A DNA stretch of 64,000 bases from Carya illinoinensis. Lineage: Eukaryota; Streptophyta; Magnoliopsida; Fagales; Juglandaceae. The stretch spans positions 14,586,001-14,650,000 of the forward strand of contig NC_056755.1 of assembly GCF_018687715.1 (NCBI RefSeq), given 5' to 3'. Positions 57,657 through 64,000 of this stretch are shown here, piece after piece; the first letter of the stretch is position 1, and the number at the start of each line of letters is the position of its first letter. A program made the translations under genes and the position numbers. The notes below the pieces were generated by a model that was given only the letters and a program-made list of their open reading frames with translations, was not told the origin of the DNA and searched no databases.

Positions 57657-59791
57657 TAGAAATACAATAAGCCTTGTCATATCAAGCCAAATTATCCTCT
57701 GCTAAAAAAAGATCGAAACAAGGGCAAGACAGAAATAAAAACTACATGGGATGATGATTCAAGTAGTTTAGATAATGAAATAAGCAATGGAGAATCAGCA
57801 AATTTTTGTCTTATGGCAAAAGATGACATTGAGGTAATAAATCTTGATAATATTGAAGATCTTTCATATGAAGAATTGTAAAATATTTTAGAAGAGGTAT
57901 ATGAGGAACTTGAAAAATTGGGTATCAAGTATACTACTTTGAAAATAAAAAATTCTTCTTTAACAAACGAAATTGATATTTTAATAAAAGAAAATATCGT
58001 TTTTAAAGATGAAAATCTTGAGTTCAAGAAGAAGAAAACTGATTTAGAAAATATTGTTGAAAACTTTACGAATGGAAAAAGAAATTTTGAAAAACTGCTT
58101 GATAGTCAAAGATGTGTTTTTGACAAGGCATGCTTGGGATATATGCCAAAACAAATATACAAACCTTATAAAAACTTATTTGATAATCCTTTTGCATCAA
58201 AGTCCAGTATTCAAAATTCTTTTCATAAAAATAATTTTGTCAAAGAAAGATAGTATTATAATTACTCAAGTTCTTCATATATGCCGCATGCTATTTGTAA
58301 TTTTTGTAATAAAAATGGTCGTAATTATCATACTTGTCCTATTAATAAAAAGTATACAATGACTATTAGGGTCATATGGATACCTAAAAATCTTTTTTTT
58401 TAATACTAATAAATAAAGGACCCAAAGAACTTGGGTACCAAGAAAAATCATTTCAATTATTTTTATAAGTATGCATGAAGTCCTCTACAAATAAAAAATA
58501 AATGGTTTTTAGATAGTGGATGTTCAAGACACATGACGGGAAATAAGACTAAGTTCTTTGATCTTAAATTTAAAGAACGACATGTGACATTTAGAGACAA
58601 CTCGAAAGGGATGATCTTGAGAATAGGTAAAATTGTTGATGAATCTTCTCTCATAATTAAAGATGTTCTATTTGTTAAATGTTTAAAATATAATCTTTTG
58701 AATATAAATCAATTATGTGATAAAGGATTTATAGTTACTTTTAAAATGGATAAGTACATTATTTTGAAGGATTATAATTGTAATATTTGTTTTATTACTT
58801 TTAGAAGCAACAATATTTATACAATCGATTTTGAAAAAATTACCTCACAAGATGCTATTTGTTTTTCAGTTCAAAATGAATTAGTTGGCTATGGTATAGA
58901 AGATTAGGTCATATCAACATGAACTTATTTCCAAATTTTCAAAAAATGATCTTTTGAGAGGTTTACCAAAAATAAATTTTCTTAAAGATAAAATTTGTGA
59001 TGCATGCCAATTTGGTAAACAAACAAAAACTTTTTTTAAAACCAAGAAACATATTTCCACTACTAGACCATTGCAACTGATACACATGGATCTTTTTAGA
59101 CCAAATAGAGTTGCAAGTTTAGGAGGAAAGTATTATGCATTTGTTATTGTTGATGATTTCTCTAGATATATTTAGAACATCTTTCTTACTCATAAAGATG
59201 AGGCACATAATGCCTTTACTAAGTTATGCGAGAGAATTCAAAATTAAAAGGATTATACTATTTAAAGTATCCGAAATGATAGGGAAAAGAGTTTGTTAAT
59301 AAAAATATTAAAATATTTTGTAATAAAAATGGTTTTGTGCATAATTTTTCTATTTCTCGAACTCCTCAATAAAATGGGGTAGTGAGAGGAAAAATATATC
59401 TCTTCAAGAGATGGCAAGAACAATACTCAATGAGAACAACTTGACTAGTTATTTTTGGGCCGAAGCGGTAAGTACTGCATGTTATGCTATAAATAAAGTT
59501 ATGCTAAGATCTAAGTTAGATAAAACCCCCTATGAGTTTTGGAATGAGAAAAAACCCAACATTGGTTACTTTCATGTATTTGGATGCAAATGTTCTATTT
59601 TGAATGACAGGGATAATTTAGACAAGTTTGATACAAAATCTGATGAAGGTATCTTTTTCGAGTATTCTACTAATAGTAAAACTTATAGATTATTCAATAA
59701 AAAGACTTTAACTATACAAGAATCTATGCATGTAGTATTTGATGAATCTAGTTCTCTACTTTCTAAGAAATCTATTAATGAAGAAACATGA
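57657..59791 (+). pseudogene. SIRE-type linker, protease/pre-integrase and integrase remnant
   Basis: A Lys/Glu-rich coiled segment (57918-58253) leads into the protease/pre-integrase part at 58533-58907 (MTGNKTKFFDLKFKERHVTF, then NLLNINQLCDKGFIVTF). Integrase starts near 58954, with the zinc-binding CxxC (CDACQFGKQTKTFF) and the first catalytic Asp in HMDLF. The frame is then broken by several stops and shifts (59175, 59245, 59370). It resumes at 59411-59791 (EAVSTACYAINKVMLRSKLD, then FHVFGCKCSILNDRDNLDKF). Confidence 0.87.
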
Positions 59792-60059
59792 GGTATAAAT
59801 AATAAGGAAAGTCTCAATCTCAATAAAGAAAACACAATGGAGGAAGTTCAACATGGAAACATTAGGAAAAATCATTAAAATTTAATATAAGATGCAACCA
59901 AACAGTGAAAATTTGTGAAAGATCATCCAGTAGAACAAATTTTGGGAGAACCTTCACGATGTGTAAGTACTTGATCATCTTTTAGAAATATTTGTAATCA
60001 TAGTGCTTCTTTATCTCAGATTGAACAAAAAAATATTGATGAAGTACTTCTTGATGAAT

Positions 60060-61558
60060 CTTGAATTCTAGCCATACAAGAAGAGTTGAATCAATTTGAA
60101 AGAAATGATATTTGGATACTTGTTCCTAAACCTAAAAATCATATTATTATTAGAAAAAAATGGGTTTTTAAAAACAAGAAAGATGAGTACGGAGTCATTA
60201 CTAGAAATAAGGCTCGACTTGTAGTCCAAAGTTTCAATCAAGTAGAATGAATCGATTATAATGAGACATATGCACCAATCACAAGATTAGAAGCTATTCG
60301 AATACTACTTGCATATGCTTGTTATAAAGATTTCAAATTTTTTCAAATGAATGTTAAAAGTACTTTCTTAAATGGTTTTATAAATGAAGAGGTATATGTT
60401 GAGTAACCTCCAAATTTTGAAAATCATATTTTTTCAAATCATGTTTTCAAACTCACCGAAACACTATATGCACTCAAACAAGCTCCTAGAGTTTAGTGCG
60501 AGAAACTCAGTGGTTTCTTGATTGAAAAAGGTTTTTTAAGAAGAAAAATGGATACAAGTCTTTTCATTAAATATGAAAATGATGATTTTTTTTTTATTCA
60601 GATTTATGTTGATAATATAATATTCGGTGCTACAAATGAAAATATGTGCCAAGTTTTTGTTAAGACTATGCAGGAAAAATTTGAAATGAGCATGATGGAA
60701 AAACTTACATTCTTCCTCGGATTGCAAACTTAGCAAGCAAAAAGTGGAACATTCATCAATCAATCAAAATATATTAAGAAATTATTGAAAAAGTTTAGGA
60801 TGGAATATGATAAGGAAATTGGAACACTAATGAACCCATCAACTAAACTTGATAAAGATGAAACCGGTAAGTAAGTTGACTAGAACGTATATTAAGGTAT
60901 GATTGGTAGTTTATTATATTTGGCAGTCAGTAGACCAGATATTATGTTTAGTGTATGCTTATGTGCATGCTTTCAATCATATAAAAAAAATCTCATTTAA
61001 TTGCCGTTAATCGCATTCGTAGATATCTTAGTGGTACAATTAATCTAGGGTTATGATACCCTAAATACACATCTTCCAATCTAATCAGTTACACAGATAC
61101 TGATTATTCTGATTGTAAAATAGATTGAAAAAACACTAGTAGAGCATGTCATTTCTTAAGTCATGCACTAGTTTCCTAATTTAGTAAAAAAATAAAATTT
61201 TATTACATTATCTACTGCTGAGGCAGAATATGTTTCTGCGGGTAGTTCTTGTGCTCAAGTTCTTTACTTGAAGCAACAATTTAAAGATTTTAAACTCATG
61301 TGTAATTACATTCCAATCAAATGTGATAATACAAAGTGCTATAAGTTTTTCAAAGAACCCAATACAACATTCTAGAACTAAGCATATTGAAATAAGATAT
61401 CATTTTTTTCGAGATTATGTATAGAAAGACGATATAGTACTAGAGTTCACAAGCACAAGCGATCAGTTAGTAGATATTTTCACAAAACATTTATCAGATG
61501 ATAGATTATGTATGATTAGAAGAAAAATAGATATGATGCATGCTCTGAATATCTCTTA
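60060..61558 (+). pseudogene. SIRE-type reverse transcriptase and RNase H remnant
   Basis: Reverse transcriptase reads from about 60060, with WVFKNKKDEYGVITRNKARL and TYAPITRLEAIRILLAYACY, crossed by stops at 60248 and 60403. The catalytic YVDD box has become YVDN (60605-60616). The downstream part MQEKFEMSMMEKLTFFLGLQ is intact. RNase H shows STAEAEYVSAGSSCAQVLYL near 61215 and the last pol residues DMMHALNIS at 61531-61557. Multiple stops and frameshifts make it inactive. Confidence 0.88.
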
Positions 61559-61601
61559 AAAGATAGATCAAAGTCAATAAAAATAGAGAGATATTTTTTA
61601 A

Positions 61602-62045
61602 ATACTTTTACATAAACTTGAGATTCTTAGTCTCATGTTTGAGACGTTCATTCTCTTCATACAATATCATGTTATTCATATCCATGGGAACTGGCAAGCA
61701 GAATGAAGAATCTAATAGAAATTTCAACTGTTTATTCTTCTACCGAATGATTCATTCTCTTGTGTGAGACTCTTGAACAATTCGTTAAAGTACAATAATT
61801 TATTCTTTAAGCTTTTCAACCTCATGGTTTCTAACTTATAGCCACTAGGAAAAAGTAACAATAGATGAAGAGTAGCGAGTCCCAAGACTCACCAAGTCGT
61901 AGATAGTATTGGAATCTAACTTATTAGCCAAATTATTATTTTCTTGCTGCAACATGACACTAATGGCAACTACAGAAAGGATAGGAGGTTGAGGTGCAGA
62001 ATACCTCATGAATGGATCTAGAGAAATGTTAGGAGAATGGGCCAT
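61602..62045 (-). pseudogene. Antisense coiled-coil reading frame between pol and 3' LTR
   Basis: On the minus strand an ATG at 62045 opens a 66-codon frame (MAHSPNISLDPFMRYSAPQP, then VMLQQENNNLANKLDS). It stops at 61845. After small frame changes the reading continues as LKNKLLYFNELFKSLTQENE (about 61815-61756) and KQLKFLLDSSFCLPVPMDMN followed by LYEENERLKHETKNLKFM (about 61733-61605). It ends at a stop near 61602. Repeated E-N-E-x-L spacing suggests a coiled coil. Its level of decay, one stop and one or two frameshifts, is like that of pol. The function is unknown and I do not recognise a family. Confidence 0.5.
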
Positions 62046-62554
62046 TGATAAAAGAATTGAAGGCTTAAAGCGAGAATGTTGAAAGAATGCAGATGGATTA
62101 TAGAGATGAGAATAAGATTTAATGCGAATTGGATGAACCTTAAGACTGATTTTATAGGATATCAGATGAGTGAAAATGATAATTTTTTTTTACTCAACCC
62201 TTAATTTTGTTTGTCAACAATATCATGTGATTGTTCAAATCTCCAACCCCACTTGTCGGTTCACGAGTGGCTCCATTTTTTTTCAACTATCTAAAGTTTT
62301 TCTTACTAACACCCTTTTTCTTTTTCTTTTTCAGTCCATTTACTTGCTGCGAATCCTTTTTAATGATGCAAAAAAGGGAGAGTAATTTGAGACTAGAACA
62401 TTAACATTGTTTGAAGTGCTAAACTTGTCATATATGTTTGGGATTATATTTATACTTTTGCTTGAAAAACCAATGCACATTCTCAAGGGGAGCTCAAGTA
62501 TTTATACAAGTTTCAAGATCTATCAAGTATTTGTCATCATAAAAAAGGGAAGAT
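62046..62554 (+). other. Pre-LTR spacer of the SIRE-type element
   Basis: T-rich sequence with no recognised sense frame, ending in an A/G-rich polypurine-like tract (AAAAAAGGGAAGAT, 62541-62554) directly before the 3' LTR. Confidence 0.6.
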
Positions 62555-63833
62555 TATTGAACCCAAGATTTCAAGTTTCATGTAATTATATAGCTACACA
62601 TGAATTTTGATGATAATAAATGAATTCAAAGAATAAAGGAATCTCAAACTCAAATTATCTACACAATGGAGTCAAGCACATCAAGGAGCCAAGCATGAGC
62701 AAGAAGGGGACAAGTTCACATTAAAGTCATAGAGTAATGTTGTAAATCTCTTAAAAATTCGAAATTAGGATTGAGACTCAAATTTAATATTTTATCATAA
62801 AGCATTAAAATACATTTTCTACATGTGCATGAATATTTTGAAAATTTTGAAAGATGATTGATTGTCATATTTCACATGTGCATGTTTTATTTGAATGTTT
62901 TCAAAAGTGGTTGATATTTTTTTTGACTTATGTAAAAGGTTTCGACTTATGCAAAAGGTAGATATTTTTATTTGAAAATTTTAAAAAGTAAAGTTTGCTC
63001 CTTTTGTCATATACAAAAAGTAAAAAGATTAGGTTTGAATTTTTTGAAAAGTAAAGTATGTTCCTTTTGTCATATGTCAAAAGTAAAAGTTTAGGTTTGA
63101 AGTTTTTAAAAAATGAATGGTGTTGTCTTTGACAATTGAAAAAGAAGAACCTTTTATTTGAATTTTTTGAAAAAGTGAATGATGTTGTCTTTGACATATA
63201 AATCTTTTTAAATTTGAATATGAAGTCTCATATGCCTATAAATAGATCATGTGAGAGCTTCATATTTACAACATCAAGAGTATATAGCATTCATTCAAAG
63301 ATTTCATTCTCTCTTCTCTAATAATTGAGCCTTAATCTTTGTTCATTTTGAAAGATATATAGTTTGCATTGTATTGTTCTTATTTCACTTATTGAGGAGT
63401 GTTTTCTGATAACCTACCCACTATCAGCTCTTGTATCAGTAAAAGGGTGTGTATAACCCTTATGCGTGTAGAAAGTGTTCTACACAGGGAATCGTTGAAT
63501 CACCACTTGTAAGGTGATTGCAAGTGTAGAGGGTGTTCTACACGGATCCTTTGTAGCGGTGTTGTTCAAAGGTGTAATAGGTTTCTATTTTCACCTGAAG
63601 GAGGTTGAATAGTGAATTTAGGAATCCTCAAGGAGTAGCTTGAGGCGAGGACGTAGGCAGTAGGGCCAAACCTCATTAAAATACTGAGTTTGCTTCTCTC
63701 TTACCCTTACTCTTTATATTTATTGCTATTTCGTATTTTGTTTATATTTTATATTGTATATTTGATTTGTAATTGTTATTTTTTTAATACAACTCAATTC
63801 ACCCCCCGTCTTGTAGCAGTCATCTGGGCAACA
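62555..63833 (+). repeat. 3' LTR of the SIRE-type element (1279 bp)
   Basis: Collinear with the 5' LTR, with scattered, mostly transition differences. A small private duplication of GACTTATG.AAAAGGT occurs at 62924-62960. It ends GGGCAACA, followed by TACTT. Confidence 0.93.
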
Positions 63834-64000
63834 TACTTGAACTTCTCAAGGATAATTTTAAGTTCAACTGTTATCTCAAAGAAGGAAGGCCTATTTTTAG
63901 GAATTGCTTTCCAACATCTCTGCATTAATTCTAACAGCTTAGGGTATGCATTCAAAGATCAAGACGGAGTCCCTAGAAAATAGAATACATGACATAACTT
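63834..64000 (-). pseudogene. RAF/tyrosine-kinase-like protein kinase, C-terminal exon fragment
   Basis: Read on the minus strand from the window edge, an acceptor (TTTTCTAG) is followed by an exon. From about 63950 it spells the end of a kinase domain: AYPKLLELMQRCWKAIPKNR, then PSFFEITVELKIILEKFK. The LxxLMxRCW..xPxxRPSF..I signature is subdomain XI of RAF-like or dual-specificity plant kinases. Upstream of AYPK the frame is lost: LRLDL is followed by TGA, and a short deletion in a GCATGCAT-like stretch shifts the frame. The SIRE-type element is inserted just after the kinase domain. The rest of the gene lies beyond the window. Confidence 0.72.

Larger units (their letters stand above)
55464..63833 (+). 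mobile_element. Full-length SIRE/Maximus-type copia retrotransposon (8370 bp), dead
   Basis: 5' LTR 55464-56729 and 3' LTR 62555-63833 have TGTTG...CAACA ends (the 3' LTR starts TATTG). The target duplication is an exact TACTT. The primer site TTGGTATCAGAGC is at 56731. Order inside: gag, protease/zinc finger, integrase, reverse transcriptase, RNase H, then about 1 kb of non-pol sequence with an antisense frame. Long LTRs and the reverse-transcriptase phrase IIFGATNE are typical of the SIRE/Maximus lineage. The LTRs differ at roughly one base in ten over their first 270 bases by eye, so the insertion is old. Confidence 0.93.

Noticed and set aside
1..64000. CRISPR arrays, operons, prophage or plasmid features
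   Set aside because: The window is eukaryotic: spliced genes, plant retroelements and CACTA/hAT transposons; no spaced direct-repeat array of CRISPR type was seen.

Overview
The window is plant nuclear DNA, AT-rich and packed with transposable elements. The introns, GT-AG splice sites, (TA)n/(CT)n microsatellites and the many short elements with 'GAGATGAGAT' ends suggest a woody eudicot of the Fagales, perhaps walnut or hickory. That placement is my inference from remembered repeat style and was not tested.

Host genes are few. One complete gene of 18 exons (2836-10074, +) encodes a 585-residue FAD-binding protein of the lycopene-cyclase-like type, probably plastid targeted. A small intact gene on the minus strand (12236-12490) encodes a CLE peptide-hormone precursor ending in RKVPTGSNPLHN. 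Two kinase remnants remain: a decayed LysM-receptor-kinase (CERK1/LYK-like) kinase domain with its introns still visible (43655-46004, +), and the C-terminal end of a RAF/tyrosine-kinase-like protein kinase on the minus strand, cut in two by a retrotransposon (63834-64000 and 55398-55463).

The rest is a layered record of transposition. Left edge: a Ty1/copia RT-RNase H remnant with its 3' LTR (2-1836), then a non-autonomous hAT element with an exact 8-bp target duplication (1887-2635), which sits about 200 bp upstream of the FAD gene's start codon. From 11 to 20 kb there is a gene-poor stretch of MITEs. From 20.2 to 32.0 kb lies a dead LINE split by a 7.5-kb LTR-like insertion (23171-30642). 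That insertion contains a 1.5-kb tandem duplication, and one of the two copies holds a further solo LTR (25663-27828) with an exact 5-bp target duplication; the other copy preserves the empty site. From 34.6 to 43.1 kb there is a copia LTR, a Ty3/gypsy element lacking integrase (35140-39005), and a truncated minus-strand copia element carrying a non-autonomous CACTA transposon (39989-41455, target duplication ACT). From 47.5 to 55.3 kb are two more long solo-LTR-like elements of the TGTRAC..GTYACA type. From 55464 to 63833 is a complete-length but dead copia element of SIRE/Maximus type, with 1.27-kb LTRs, target duplication TACTT, and an antisense coiled-coil reading frame between pol and the 3' LTR.

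No prokaryotic feature, CRISPR array, operon or tRNA/rRNA gene was seen. The strongest oddities are three tandem hairpins in the inner solo LTR, one with a compensated base-pair change; the antisense frame in the SIRE-type element; the filled/empty-site pair inside a tandem duplication; and a decayed duplication of a splice acceptor in the FAD gene.
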